Origin: Lytechinus variegatus
Taxonomy: Eukaryota; Echinodermata; Echinoidea; Temnopleuroida; Toxopneustidae
NCBI RefSeq assembly: GCF_018143015.1
Contig: NC_054757.1
Span: forward strand, 22,087,785-22,151,784
Direction of reading: 5' to 3'
DNA length: 64,000 nucleotides
Under the pieces are notes generated by a model. That model ran no database searches. It saw only the letters and a list, made by a program, of their open reading frames with translations, and was not told where the DNA came from. Below are positions 13,401 to 22,689 of this stretch, in pieces. Within the stretch, counting starts at the first letter, position 1, and every line of letters starts with the position of its first letter. A program made the position numbers and the translations under genes.

Positions 13401-14925
13401 AAGGTAGCTAAAAGAGAAATAGGTTCAGGATGCGGGAAAAGGATTCAGTATAGTTAAGGTAGCTAAAAAAGAAAATATGAAAAAAAATAAATGGGGTCGG
13501 GGACCAGTGAGGTTGGACAAGTTAAAGGTGATTAAAAAAAAGGGATGGGGGCAGGGGCCAGTAAGGTTGGATAAGTGCAAAAGGTGCGCAACGAAAATTG
13601 ACATTGCACGCTCAAGCAAACAAGTGTGGTACCGGTACAGTCCTGGGAAGAGTCCAACAAAACCGTCTGTACTGTAACTTTTAAGAATAAGAATTTGTTT
13701 CTGCATAGCTATTTCATAAAACAAATAATGCACTTGCTCTGTCGTGCATAAGAGTAAATATAGAGAAAGCTTGGTTTCTTCAGATGGTACACACTGGGCA
13801 CTCGCCGCCAGCAGCTTGTGCATAGTGCGGGACCTACATGTATGTCCTATCTTAAGTCAAACTCAAATAAACCTCGCGTGCTCTGCATTTCCATTAACGC
13901 ACTCGGCTGCATGCATCTTTATTAAAGGACAAGTCCACCCCAACAAAAACTTGATTTGAATAAGAAGAGAAATATTCAACAAGCATAACACTGAAAATTT
14001 CATCAAAATCGGATGTAAAATAAGAAAGTTATGACATTTCAAAGTTTCGCTTCATTTCCCCAAAACAGTTATATGAACAAGCCAGCTTCATCAAACTGAG
14101 AGAGTCGATGATGTCATTCACTCACTACCGGTAATTCTTTTGTTTTTTATTGTTTGAAATATGAAATATTTTGATTTTCTCGTCATTGTCATGTGAAGTT
14201 TCATTCCTCCCTGAACGCGTGGAATTCCATTATTTTAACATTTTGTGCTTCAGGCAAGGAGGTCCTAATCGTCAAATTCTTAAAAATTGAAATATTGTAT
14301 AATTCAAACAATAAAAAACAAAAAAAAGTGAGTGACATCATCAACTCTCTCATTTGGATGTAACTGGCTCGTTCATATAACTATTTTGTTAAAAATAAGC
14401 GAAACTTTGAAATGTCATAACTTTCTTATTTTACATCCGATTTTGATGAAATCTTCAGCATTGTGCTTGTCTGATTTTTCTCTATTGATTCAAATCAACA
14501 TTTTTCTGGGGTGGACTTGACCTTTAAAAAGACCTCAACATGATTTTTATTTGATTCAACGATTGTAATTTTTGTCTTGGTCCAATGAAATGATTATCTG
14601 TATGTGTCCGATATTTGGGCACTTTAATACTCTATTTACACTTACAACATAGAAGCTTTTTTTTGGTCTAGCCTGTAACTAAGACTGTTACTTTAATATT
14701 AGCCTGCGCTCAGAACCTGAGCGAGATACAGCCAGTGGCAGTGCAGTGTGAGTGTGAACGGCCGGGGTCGGGCGACAATGCGCAGCTGTCACCGCTGGAA
14801 GAGCAATTTCGATGCATTATATTTACCTCTTCTTCTTCCTTATTTGATTCTTGTTCTACATTTTTCACATCTTCACTGGATTCTTTCTTGACCTGTTCAC
14901 CTTCCCTTTGACGTATTTCACTCAT
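1420..14925 (-). CDS. CDS1/CDS2: CDP-diacylglycerol synthase (phosphatidate cytidylyltransferase), 5' three coding exons, 3' part outside window
   Basis: Three minus-strand exons join in frame: 14925-14827 (33 codons), 2296-2178 and 1516-1420. Each internal edge has consensus splice sites (donors GTAAAT, GTTTGT, GTAAGG; acceptors ending TTTTCAG and GCTTCAG). The N-terminus MSEIRQREGE resembles the MTELRQR start of vertebrate CDS1/CDS2. It is followed by an acidic, low-complexity stretch, a Pro-rich linker, then LPPRWQNWCIRGG and a hydrophobic segment ending LIIYAGPVGL, which matches the family signature around SSRWKNWW(V/I)RG and the first membrane helix (IIYLGP). Family knowledge: the enzyme makes CDP-diacylglycerol from phosphatidic acid and CTP in the ER membrane, feeding phosphatidylinositol synthesis. 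The exon-3 donor is phase 0, and the catalytic C-terminal exons must lie left of base 1. The start was chosen because the family N-terminus begins there. Intron 1 is about 12.5 kb and full of transposons. Confidence 0.85.
1584..2007. mobile_element. Palindromic MITE in CDP-DAG synthase intron 2
   Basis: The tips GGCCCGAATTCACAAAGG and GGCCTGAGTTTACAAAGG (the latter read inverted from 2007) open very long inverted arms that contain GCGCACTGTGACAAAAGCGC and its partner. The centre, around AGTGGACT at 1780-1830, is also palindromic. The flanks are both ATA, a possible 3-bp duplication as made by PIF/Harbinger elements. It lies between exons 2 and 3 of the minus-strand gene. Confidence 0.7.
2339..2432 (-). 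repeat. Decayed tandem copy of CDP-DAG synthase exon 2 edge
   Basis: This stretch, just upstream of exon 2 in the gene's direction, aligns by eye with 2210-2300. Both share GGATCTCAGGTAA, a GAACACATCC block and CTGCTAC-GGTT-CTGAA, with about ten bases missing in the second copy and many substitutions. The acceptor-like CAG and the reading frame are not kept, so it is best read as a decayed partial exon duplication. Confidence 0.6.
2440..4300. other. Intronic stretch without recognised gene
   Basis: This is part of the long first intron of the CDP-DAG synthase gene. It is AT-rich with runs rich in ACATGTA. Apart from the SINE head at 3390-3470 I see no splice-bounded open frame or recognisable domain. 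Confidence 0.5.
3390..3470 (-). mobile_element. tRNA-derived SINE head
   Basis: On the minus strand it reads GCTCAGTTAGAGC (A-box-like) followed by GGTCAGGAGTTCAAGCCCC (B-box-like) at tRNA spacing. The 5' and 3' ends cannot form an acceptor stem, so this is not a working tRNA. A body was not recognised. Confidence 0.5.
4908..5776. mobile_element. MITE family E (outer), split by a TTAA element
   Basis: The left part (CCAATCTTACAAAGAGTTACG, then GATTGATCCAATC and CTATGGAAAGCCAGCAA) and the right part (GATTGATTTCCATA, then AACTCTTTGTTAGAAGAGG) match the two halves of the intact copy at 19463-19731. The gap between them is exactly the family A element 5103-5706 plus TTAA. The outer element is therefore older. 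Confidence 0.65.
5103..5706. mobile_element. TTAA-flanked MITE, family A, copy 2
   Basis: TTAA lies on both sides (5099-5102, 5707-5710). The inverted tips are AGGTCAAGTCCACC and GGAGTGGACTTTTCCT. The arms contain TTTCATCAAAATCGGATG and its inverted copy. It is about 604 bp, close in size to copies at 13926-14523 and 30477-31079, and is inserted into a family E element. Confidence 0.8.
5777..6860. other. Intronic stretch without recognised gene
   Basis: AT-rich sequence within the CDP-DAG synthase first intron. A few short open frames lack splice signals or domain character. Nothing else was recognised. Confidence 0.5.
6865..7450. mobile_element. TTAA-flanked MITE, family D
   Basis: TTAA lies at 6861-6864 and 7451-7454. 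The inverted tips are AGGGGAATGAAACC and GGTTTCATTCTCCT. Further inside are CACTAATGCTATGG and its inverted partner CCATAGCATTAGTG. AATCGGA sits at 6946 and its inverse at 7362, both about 82 bp from a tip. No coding capacity was seen. Confidence 0.8.
7824..8315. mobile_element. hAT-like G-tract MITE, copy 1
   Basis: A perfect 8-bp target duplication ATAGGCCT (7816-7823, 8316-8323) brackets an element that starts with a long G tract and ends with a long C tract. The right inner end reads GGTCGCGCATGGTATCCACT. A near-perfect palindrome CACGTTACGTATGTAACGTG lies at 8217. The 8-bp duplication fits hAT-type insertion. This copy lacks part of the left inner arm present in other copies. Confidence 0.8.
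8412..8668. mobile_element. MITE family E, diverged copy
   Basis: It begins GGGCCCTGTCTTATAGTGAG and ends AGTCTTTGTAAGATGGGGCC. It contains CTTTCCATAGTTGTGGTTGA, the inverse of the family E core seen at 19500. It has diverged more than the 19463 copy. Confidence 0.6.
8700..11530. other. Intronic stretch without recognised gene
   Basis: Part of the CDP-DAG synthase first intron. It is AT-rich. GTGACGTCACG-like motifs occur near 9260 and 9732, and I see no repeat unit I can delimit. No open frame shows domain or splice character. Confidence 0.45.
11539..13350. mobile_element. TTAA-flanked MITE, family C, interrupted copy
   Basis: The left tip AGGGGTGGTCCAGGCTG follows TTAA at 11535-11538; the right tip reads CAGCCCGGACCATCCCT. 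Each arm holds TTTCATCAAAATTGGATAAC or its inverse and the TATTCAT-GACATCATC block. About 1.25 kb of foreign sequence (11739-12983) splits the copy at an ATGTTATTACA site. Confidence 0.7.
11739..12983. mobile_element. Element nested inside family C MITE
   Basis: AATGTTATTACA stands on both sides (11727-11738 and about 12984-12995), and uninterrupted copies of family C have that sequence only once. Both ends carry CTTGCCC/GGGCAAG inverted motifs. The right end, read inward, begins CAGGGCGCGACAAACCCGC, a hAT-like tip; the left end is less clear. A GT microsatellite (11918-11955) and a GGTACCACACCGTACCATG stretch lie inside. No transposase was recognised. Confidence 0.55.
13926..14523. mobile_element. 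TTAA-flanked MITE, family A, copy 3
   Basis: TTAA lies at 13922-13925 and 14524-14527. The tips AGGACAAGTCCACC and GGTGGACTTGACCT are inverted. AATCGGA sits about 82 bp from the left tip. It lies about 300 bp downstream of CDP-DAG synthase exon 1, in intron 1. Confidence 0.8.
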
Positions 14926-15514
14926 GATGAGAGCAGATAATAGCAAATTCTTGCTCGTTCCTACAGCCTGGCCAGATAATTCTACTCCTCGCTTTTGAAC
15001 CCAGTATAGTACAGCTCTAGTACCTCGGCCAATATCAACAACAAATAAAGGCAACGCCCTGTAGTAGCTCGACCAAATATCATAGGCAACTCGACCTATG
15101 CCTGGAAAAGACAAAATCCCCAGGGGTCACCCCGTTGGGGATGTTGATGCTGCACTAACGTTCGGCGGCATGTAGGGCCGTATAAAAGGGGGTAAGGAAT
15201 ACAACAGTTTAATAGGTCTAATTGGATTGCATTAGGCCTAATTGAAATTTCAGACAAATTTGTATAAATTTTTAATAGTAGTATATAGGCCTATATGCCT
15301 GCCGGGGAGGCCGGGAATCCCTTCACAACCAAGAAAAAAAAGCAAAGGAAGGAGAAAGGGGTGAAAAAGGATGTTATTGTCTGAATCTTAAGTAAAACGC
15401 TATTTTGAAAAATTGATTTTTTTTTTGTAATGAAAAAGCCAAAATTTTCACAACTTAAATTTTGCCGAATGGGCCTACGGCATATCTTGCATGATGCGGC
15501 AGTGTTGTAGTCAA

Positions 15515-15650
15515 CTGAAGGCTCAAACCTCCAAGGCCAAGGCCAAGGCTTTAATACCCAAGGCCAAGGCTTCAATACCCAAGGCTGAGGCCAAGGCATG
15601 GAAACCCAAGGCCAAGGCCTGAAAACCTCAAGGCCAAGGCCAAGGCATTT
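15515..15650. repeat. CCAAGGCCAAGGC minisatellite
   Basis: Degenerate direct repeats of CCAAGGCCAAGGC separated by TTTAATAC or GAAAACCTC. On the minus strand this gives a Trp/Pro-rich open frame that is a repeat artefact. A related array lies at 18275-18405. Confidence 0.7.
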
Positions 15651-16179
15651 CAATTGTACAATATATAGAACAAAAATTAGACAACAATACTTAAGGGGCA
15701 GACATGACAAACAGGACCAAACGTATAAAAGGTGTGAGCGAGCAAAATTTTGACCCTTGTACTTAAAACGAAAATAATTTCATGATAGATCATGTAGATT
15801 TAGACATAAAGTTAAAATAAATATATAGTTACCTTTGTGCATTTAATTATTTTTCTAGGCGATTCACATTGCAATAATTATTATTACCAAGGTGATCTGA
15901 TCCTGGCATGCCCAATCTCAACATATGTCTTTCTCCTCTACCTGGGACAGGAGAGGCAGAATGTATTTTTTTTGGGGGGGTGGGAGGTCAAAGCCAAAAA
16001 TGCACTTACACTATAAGTCAAAATGAGAATTTTGGTGCAAACAGATATTTTCAAAATGAGATTATCAACTGTGTGAAGAAGTTGTGTGTTTTGTGGAAAT
16101 TAAGTTCAGCAAAGCTTTTTTAAGTGATTTCTAATTTGATAAGACAAATATTTTGATTTAGGCTTTAATTTCTTGCTAT

Positions 16180-17095
16180 AGAAAGCATAGCGAGCAAGTG
16201 GTTTTGAAAAAAAAAATCAATTTTGAAGTTGTAAAACTCGATTTTGGGTCAATTATGGTGCTAATCACTGTTAAAAGGGCATCCTTGCGAGATGTTGTAA
16301 TAAGATGTAATAAGAAATGAAATTTAAATATTTCGAGCTTTTTTTGTAATCATGAAAAAGTTGTGCATCTTACTAAACAAATTAACGCGAGCACAAAACA
16401 CGAGCTGGAATATTTACTGACCAGAAAAGGAAGCTGTTCTGGACTGCATTTAGTGACTCATAAATAGGATACATACAAAAAACTCACCAATCAAATAATG
16501 TGAGCGCAAAGCGCGAGCTCAAAAATTTGTAATATTCCGACCTAAGAACTGGGGCCTGTTGCAGAAAGAGTTGCGTTTAAACGCAAGTCAGAAAATTAAA
16601 CGCAAGTCCCAAATGCGCGCTTTTGATTGGTTGAAAATCAAGTTGCGCATGATTTTCAGAGTTGCAATCGATTGCAACTCTTTCTGCAACGGGCCCCTGG
16701 ACATTCTAAGCATTTTTTGTGTAAATTGAATGCGAAACTTACTTAACAATAATCCATGCAAGCACAATCCAAAATTTGTTGATTTTGAAATCTAAAATTT
16801 TGCTCTGTATGCCATGCCAAAATTTTTGGCTCATCATGCCATTGATGCCATAGCCCATTTGGAAATGACAAAATTGAAGTTTGTGTTCAAGTTTACCGAA
16901 TCTTTTCAGAATATCATTAAGACTTAAAACATTCTTGTTGGTCAAAGAAAATAATACAAGGAAAACCTAATGGAATAAAAATCAACCTTGTTATCATTCT
17001 TTTATAGAGTAAGCTATTTTTAAAGTATGAAAATTGTTGTCAAAATTGCAGTCAGATCTGTCAGAATAGTATTCCTGTCATAAAAACACTATAAT
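16180..17095. repeat. GCGAGC-core array with an inserted MITE
   Basis: AT-rich sequence is punctuated by the core at 16186, 16388 and 16501 (the last reads GTGAGCGCAAAGCGCGAGCT). It resembles the interior of the hAT-like element next to it and is probably the remnant of another copy. A 147-bp MITE interrupts it at 16551. Confidence 0.5.
16551..16697. mobile_element. Short MITE with 24-bp inverted ends
   Basis: The left end GGGGCCTGTTGCAGAAAG and the inverted right end GGGGCCCGTTGCAGAAAG continue to AGTTGC, with one mismatch over 24 bp. The centre repeats AAACGCAAGT. No clear target duplication was seen. Confidence 0.75.
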
Positions 17096-18020
17096 CAGTG
17101 GCGTACCGTGGGTCACGGCATTGTGGGGCACCAGCTAAAACTTGGAATCGCCTAGTGAGCGCGCGAAGCGCGCCCAGTTGCCAGGTATACTGACCTAATA
17201 GAGATATTTTTATAAGGACAGTGCCAATAAACGGACATGTATCTCACAAATAATGCGAGCGCGAAGCGCGAGCTTAAAATTTTTAATATTCAAACCTAAA
17301 AAGGGACATTACAATCAATCTTTTGTAATCATGATACGTACCTGTCTCGCTAAATAATGCGAGCGCGAAGCGCGAACTGAAATTTTTGTAAATATTGACC
17401 CCAAACAGGAAGATTTTAAGGACTATATTTTAGGAATCTTTTATCTATTAAGATTATACACATCTCACCATCTAATGGGAGTGCCAATAAGCGCTTGCTG
17501 ATTTTGTTAGAATTACATCTAAACATGCACATAAAGCACTTGTAATCATGATTAACATACCCATCTCACTAATCAAATCTTGCGAGCGTGAAGCGCGAGC
17601 TCAGGAAATGTTTTATATTAAGACCTTAAAATGGGACAATCACTTAAAGTATTCATGAAAAAGAAGCATGCTATTGTACATGTAAAACAATAACTCGAAG
17701 TGCGAGGAAATATATTTGGTAGTTTGGTGTATATTGACTTGAAAACGGGAGGCTTTAGTATAACAGGATTATATATCTCGGTAAACAGACAATGGGAGCA
17801 CCAGGAACAATGAAGACATATGCCCTGAGCAAATTATGTTTCATTTATATGAAAAAAATGTTTCTTATGTAATGTAACATAACATAATTATAACATTATA
17901 ATGAACAATAATGTCTTCTTTCCCACTACGTTTCTCTTCCTTTCTTCCTCCTTTTCTCCTTTTTTTAGTCAGTCGTGGGGGGGGGGCACGTGCCCCATGC
18001 CCCCTGTAGTTACACCACTG
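17096..18020. mobile_element. Non-autonomous hAT element with internal GCGAGC-core array
   Basis: A perfect 8-bp duplication ACTATAAT (17088-17095, 18021-18028) flanks CAGTGGCGTA on the left and the inverted CAGTGGTGTAA on the right. CAGTGG-type tips with 8-bp duplications define hAT elements. The interior repeats the core GCGAGCGCGAAGCGCGAGC at about 17250, 17350 and 17578 (spacing 90-230 bp), each in AT-rich sequence. It is 925 bp with no transposase. Confidence 0.85.
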
Positions 18021-18274
18021 ACTATAATCCTAATCATAATTGTTATCATTATTATTGATATTGTCATTATCCTTATTAGTCATGATTACATCATATTACC
18101 AATAAATAATATTAATTTTCATCACTTCTCTTCGTTACATAATTATGTGATGATAATTGCAATTGATGGCACTGCTAAGTACACTTACTGCTTCTGCTGA
18201 CTGGTAGTATTTAGTGTCATTAGATACACAGAACAATTGAAACATTTATAATTACTTATATAAAACAAATGAGA

Positions 18275-18405
18275 GTACAAAATGCCTTGAAAAAGCCTTG
18301 AAAATGCCTTGAAAATGCCTTGAAATTTCAAGGCTCAAAATCCTCAAGGCCAAGGCTTTGAAAAAATAGGCCTTAAGGCCAAGGCCGAGCATCAAGGCAC
18401 TGCAA
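18275..18405. repeat. AATGCCTTGAAA / AAGGCCAAGGC minisatellite
   Basis: Direct repeats of GCCTTGAAAAT pass into CAAGGCCAAGGC. The second motif is shared with 15515-15650. Confidence 0.65.
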
Positions 18406-19369
18406 CACTGATATGCGGATCCTGACGGCCGAAAGACCCCCTATTGACGGAGCAAAAAAAAGGAAAAGGGGAAGAAAGAAAAGAAGAAAAAGAAGAGGAA
18501 AGAGGAGAAAAAGAAGAAGAAAAAGGAGGGAGACGAGTGAAAAAAATAAAATGAGGGGAAGACTTGGAAAGAAAATTAATATCACTATATAAAATTTTCG
18601 CTCGCGAGCTTCGCGCTTGCATCGCATGTTATTCACATATGATTCACACAAGTGATTCACATATGCTCAATATAGAGCTTTAGAATATCCATTTTTGAAG
18701 TTGATATACAAAATATATTTCAGCCCCGGGATTTTAGTTCGGAAATCGAACTTTCATTATTTTGCTTGATTTACTTATTTTAATGCTCTATATAAATGTC
18801 AGTTTTATGGTCTGAATATTAACATTTCTGCTACGCGCTTGCAAAATCTGATTTGTCCGGTACCTATAATTTTTTGTATTCCATAAAGTTCAAGTATCCA
18901 TATTCAGATCTGATTAATTGTCAAAAAGTATGAGCTAGCGCTGCACGCTCGCGTTTTGATTGGTGCTGAGTTTCAAGTTGTATACAGTATTTCAATACTG
19001 CTTGAAATTTCATGACAGTTTATCAATAATTTCGGCTCGCGATTACCGCTCGCATTATTGTTAAAAATGTAATTATCATGCATCCTATTTACAATTTCAA
19101 AAGCGTTTAAAATGTCAATTTTTCAGGTTTTATGGCATAAACCAGGCCTGGTATAAACAGATTTCGCGCTTTCATTATAGGCTTACCAGATTATTAAATA
19201 AGCTTTCAGAATGGAACATCGACAAGTTTCATCTCGTGCTGAGGAAGAGGAATAGGGAGATAGTCATAATTTTCATAATGATGACAAAAAGTCCTCAGAA
19301 TGTCGAAGTAAACCAAAAAAAAGTTTTAAAAAATGTAAAAACTCAAAATAATAATGATGAAAAATATCA

Positions 19370-19796
19370 GGGGCTTGTTTCAATAGAGTTACAACTGTTT
19401 TAACTTTGCCATTATGACAACAACCATGATAATCTTGATTTTTACTTGCTGCTGAGCCTTGAGGCCCGTCTTACAAGAGTTGCGATTGATCCGATCAATC
19501 ACAACTATGGAAAGCCAGCAAAGTTAAAATATAAAATGCATGTTTGTTCGTGAAATATTCTATACATGTATTTTCATAAATTCATCGAATTCTTGACATT
19601 TTGGTGTGTTCTTTTTTTGTTTACAAAGGACAATTTGCAAATCTACTGTAGAAAAGAATTATGACACTGATGGATTTCCATAGAGATACGATTGATCGGA
19701 TCAATCGCAACTCTTTGTAAGACGGGGCCCTGTTGTCATGGTAGTTGCCATAATGGCAAAGTAACAACAGTTGTAACTGTTTATGAAACAGACCCC
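19370..19796. mobile_element. MITE split by a family E MITE
   Basis: The outer inverted ends are GGGGCTTGTTTCAATAGAG and its partner TGTTTATGAAACAGACCCC. Further in are GCCATTATGACAACAACC and its inverse. The centre is occupied by 19463-19731. A half-copy of the same outer family may lie at 1319-1378. Confidence 0.6.
19463..19731. mobile_element. MITE family E, intact copy
   Basis: The tips GGCCCGTCTTACAAGAGTTG and the inverted GGGCCCCGTCTTACAAAGAG continue through CGATTGATCCGATCAATC. The interior contains ACAACTATGGAAAGCCAGC. It serves as the reference for the broken copies at 4908 and 8412. Confidence 0.7.
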
Positions 19797-20645
19797 AGCC
19801 CTTTAAAAATTAAGTGCGATCCATATCCACAGTCGCAATATTCCTATAAACTGCTGGAAATATAGAATTTAAATTGACCCCTTTCCAGATCGGAATATCA
19901 AATATTTTAAGCCTGCGCTTCGCGCTCGCTTTTTTGTATTTAGAATGCCTAGATTATAGGTATAAATCTCAGATTCGCGCTCATGTATATTCAGACACAC
20001 AGCTTGTTCTCTGTTTTAACCATTATCCAGTTTCAGATCAGATTACCCAAAATTTTCTGCTCGCGATTTGTGCCCGCATTATTAATGTAAGAAGATCCCC
20101 AATTACTCATCCTTTTCATGATTTACAGAGCATGAATAGAGTGTCCCGGGTTTTTTCCCCTAAATCTCGAATTTTCAGCTCGCACTTCACGCTCGCATCA
20201 ATAGTTATGTAGGGCCTATCTATCCTAGTCACGATTACCAAAAGTGCTTGGAAGTTCCATTCGTTATGGGTAGAAATGTCATTTTTTTCAGCTCGCGCTT
20301 CGCACTCACATTAATTGATTGTTGAGATAGGTAACATCATATGGCTAACTGCAAGCAGTTCTTAACAGATCCCTTTTCCATCAGATCAAAAATATGAATA
20401 TATTAAAAATTTCTGCTCGCGCTGCGCGCTCGCACTATTTAAATAAGATTATAATGTATTTCTATGTTGATTTATAAGATATGACTATTAGAACTGCCTC
20501 TTCAACGAAACAAACAAAACTCAATTTTGAGAGGACGATCGGGGAAAATATGTCTGAAAAATATTCCGCCGCCCCCCCCCCCCCTTGGTGAAGTCTGGAT
20601 CCGCCCCTGCCTTGCCCTTCCTCAAATTTTGTTGGCTCATTACAC

Positions 20646-20785
20646 AATGTCAAATATATTTTCATATCAAAATAAGTGGGGATATGACATCATCAGCTTG
20701 CTCATTGAATATTTCAATGTCAAATATATTTTCATATCAAAATAAGTGGGGATATGACATCATCAGCTTGCTCATTGAATATTCA
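20646..20785. repeat. 70-bp tandem duplication
   Basis: AATGTCAAATATATTTTCAT starts at 20646 and again at 20716. The two 70-bp units look identical through GCTCATTGAATAT, so the duplication is recent. It sits in a fragment related to family C (GACATCATCAGC, TATTCAT, CAGCCTG). Confidence 0.8.
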
Positions 20786-21073
20786 TAAAAGATGTTTTCA
20801 CCGAAATAATGCAAAGCGCTAAAATTTCATTATTAAACTTAAATATCACCCTTGTCCAATTTTTATGAAATCACAAGTATTTTGTTTGACCGATTTTACT
20901 ATTCTGTTCAAATCATAATCATCTTCAGCCTGAAGTACCCCCTCAGGTGCCGTGAAACCGACAAGGTGGGCTTTCATCTTTTTTCCCCAAATAAACCGTG
21001 TACAAAAAACGTAAAAATGACCATCTGATTGTGATTTCCTTGCATGATCAGACCAGTAACTCCTTGTCAGACC

Positions 21074-21285
21074 CATTGGCGGCGGAAGCCAAAAATTTTA
21101 GGAGGGGTCAACCAAAAAAAAATTTGACAAGCAAAAAAAAAAGGGTTCTCAACCCAATAATTTTAGGGGGACGTAGGAAAAAAAATTGAAAAAAAGGTCA
21201 ACAACAAATTTAGGGGGGGACCGTCCCCCTCCTCAAATTTAGGGGGGACACGTCCCCCCCCGTCCCCCCGCTTCCGCCGCCTATG
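21074..21285. mobile_element. hAT-like MITE, GGCGGCGGAAGC family, copy 1
   Basis: The duplication GTCAGACC (21066-21073, 21286-21293) is perfect over 8 bp. The tips CATTGGCGGCGGAAGC and the inverted CATAGGCGGCGGAAGC differ at one base. The interior is runs of G, C and A. Confidence 0.85.
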
Positions 21286-21299
21286 GTCAGACCCCCTCC

Positions 21300-22620
21300 C
21301 ACGCCCCTATGCACACATACACTATCAAAACCGTTTCCGCGACCCCGCCCCTTCAAGTTAGTCTGCAGGCACAGACCCTGATTGTGTCTCCACGCAGACT
21401 AGCACACAAACAAATCTTGCTGTTTCAATACAGCAAGAGGGCCTTCAGTACATACACAAGGCATGAGTAAAATGCACATTCAGACCCTTAACTCGAGTGA
21501 AGGGTTTGCACAGTAGACTACCTTCATGTCATGAATAATCCATCAAATCACTGTCTTTGCACTCTGCACATTTATTATTTCCATGAATGACGAGCGAGAT
21601 GGAGAGAAAGGGATATACAGAGATAGAGGACCACCCCCAAAACCCTGCTCTATTCCATACCCCTTAGTCTTATCCAAGATTCTGCTCATTCTTTGCCACC
21701 CCAAACATCCAACCTCAGATATTTCCCTTTTATTCACTCCCTCTAAAATAAATAAATGAATAAGTAAAATAAATAAAATATATGAAATAAGCAAAATGAA
21801 TTAAGTAAAATGAATAAATAAATTAATATAGCATTATAAAATCAAAACATTTCACCATCCGCTGTCGTTTCCAAATGGCCCATCCATTGGTTTTATTGTG
21901 GGTAGTTTTAACAATAGACGTCATTTACAAGGGTAATCAGAATATTTTCATGTTTTTCATATTTATGCAATTGAATCGAATAGCTTTCGATTTCGCATAT
22001 ATGCGACTATACTGATATGATGTAATCTAATCGAGAAAATCACGAACATGCAAAGTAAGAAATGTTTTCACTCGAAATTTACGGTCAAAATCAAAGGTCG
22101 AACGTGCATTTGAGTTTCTCCTCTTGTAATTATCAAGCTGTTTTTCCAGTTATGGCGCGCCCTCATTATAATTTCCTCTTCTCTAACAAAATTGCATCGT
22201 ATTTTGGATGTCATATAGCGGGAATACGAACATTTGAAAATGGAGTTTAATTGAGCAGTCATTCAAAGCACTCAGTATGTAATTAAAAATCTTTTCACTT
22301 CACGATGTCTTTTTGCTGTCATATCGTCTGATTTTTATCTCGCCCATCGAGTAATTGACATCAATTTTATTTTAATTTCCGTCACCTTTCAGGCAACTGC
22401 CTTGAAGTTTCACTTTAAAGCAAGGCAACTTTTTGTATGTTGATCATTATATTTCAATATTTGGCACCTTTTGAGTTTATACGTGTCGAATCCGTAGGAA
22501 TGTTGCTATGGTTACATCCATTTCAATTATTGATTATGAGTCTGCTATTATTGACTTTAAGATAGGTTTTACAATCGGCTGATTTGAAGGCGGAGCTATT
22601 TCACTCTTCATGCTCTTAGC
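21300..22620. other. GPCR 5' flank without recognised gene
   Basis: AT-rich sequence with TAAATAAA-type repeats at 21740-21835. No splice-bounded open frame was recognised. The last 60 bp may hold the core promoter of the GPCR gene. Confidence 0.45.
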
Positions 22621-22626
22621 CACCTT

Positions 22627-22632
22627 ATAAAC
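22627..22632 (+). promoter_or_regulatory. Candidate TATA box of the GPCR gene
   Basis: TATAAA lies 63 bp upstream of the GPCR start codon, leaving room for a short leader of about 30-35 bp. This is inference from position only; the surrounding DNA is AT-rich. Confidence 0.35.
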
Positions 22633-22689
22633 GACTGTGCGAGGATATTACATCACTTGCACGGAGGTGTAACTTTAGGATAGGTGAGG

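Larger units (their letters stand above)
18407..20609. mobile_element. Candidate hAT-like element with inverted GCGAGC-core array
   Basis: The right tip, read inward, is CAGGGGCGGATCCAGAC; the left end holds TGCGGATCCTGACGGCC, giving matching GCGGATCC motifs. The interior carries the core in the opposite orientation (GCTCGCGCTTCGCGCTCGC-like) near 18602, 18950, 19033, 19912, 20058, 20178, 20288 and 20412. The left 200 bp, with a polypurine run, matches the inverse of 63425-63655. No target duplication was found, so the left boundary is uncertain. Confidence 0.45.

Noticed and set aside
13425-13823. 132-codon minus-strand open frame
   Set aside because: It overlaps a GGGGCCAGTAAGGTTGG-type direct repeat and has no recognisable domain, start context or splice sites.
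15291-15710. 139-codon minus-strand open frame rich in Trp and Pro
   Set aside because: It is produced by the CCAAGGCCAAGGC minisatellite and has no domain or splice context.
16180-20609. CRISPR-like array suggested by regular GC-rich cores
   Set aside because: Spacers are of unequal length and related to each other, the cores are degenerate, and the DNA is animal.
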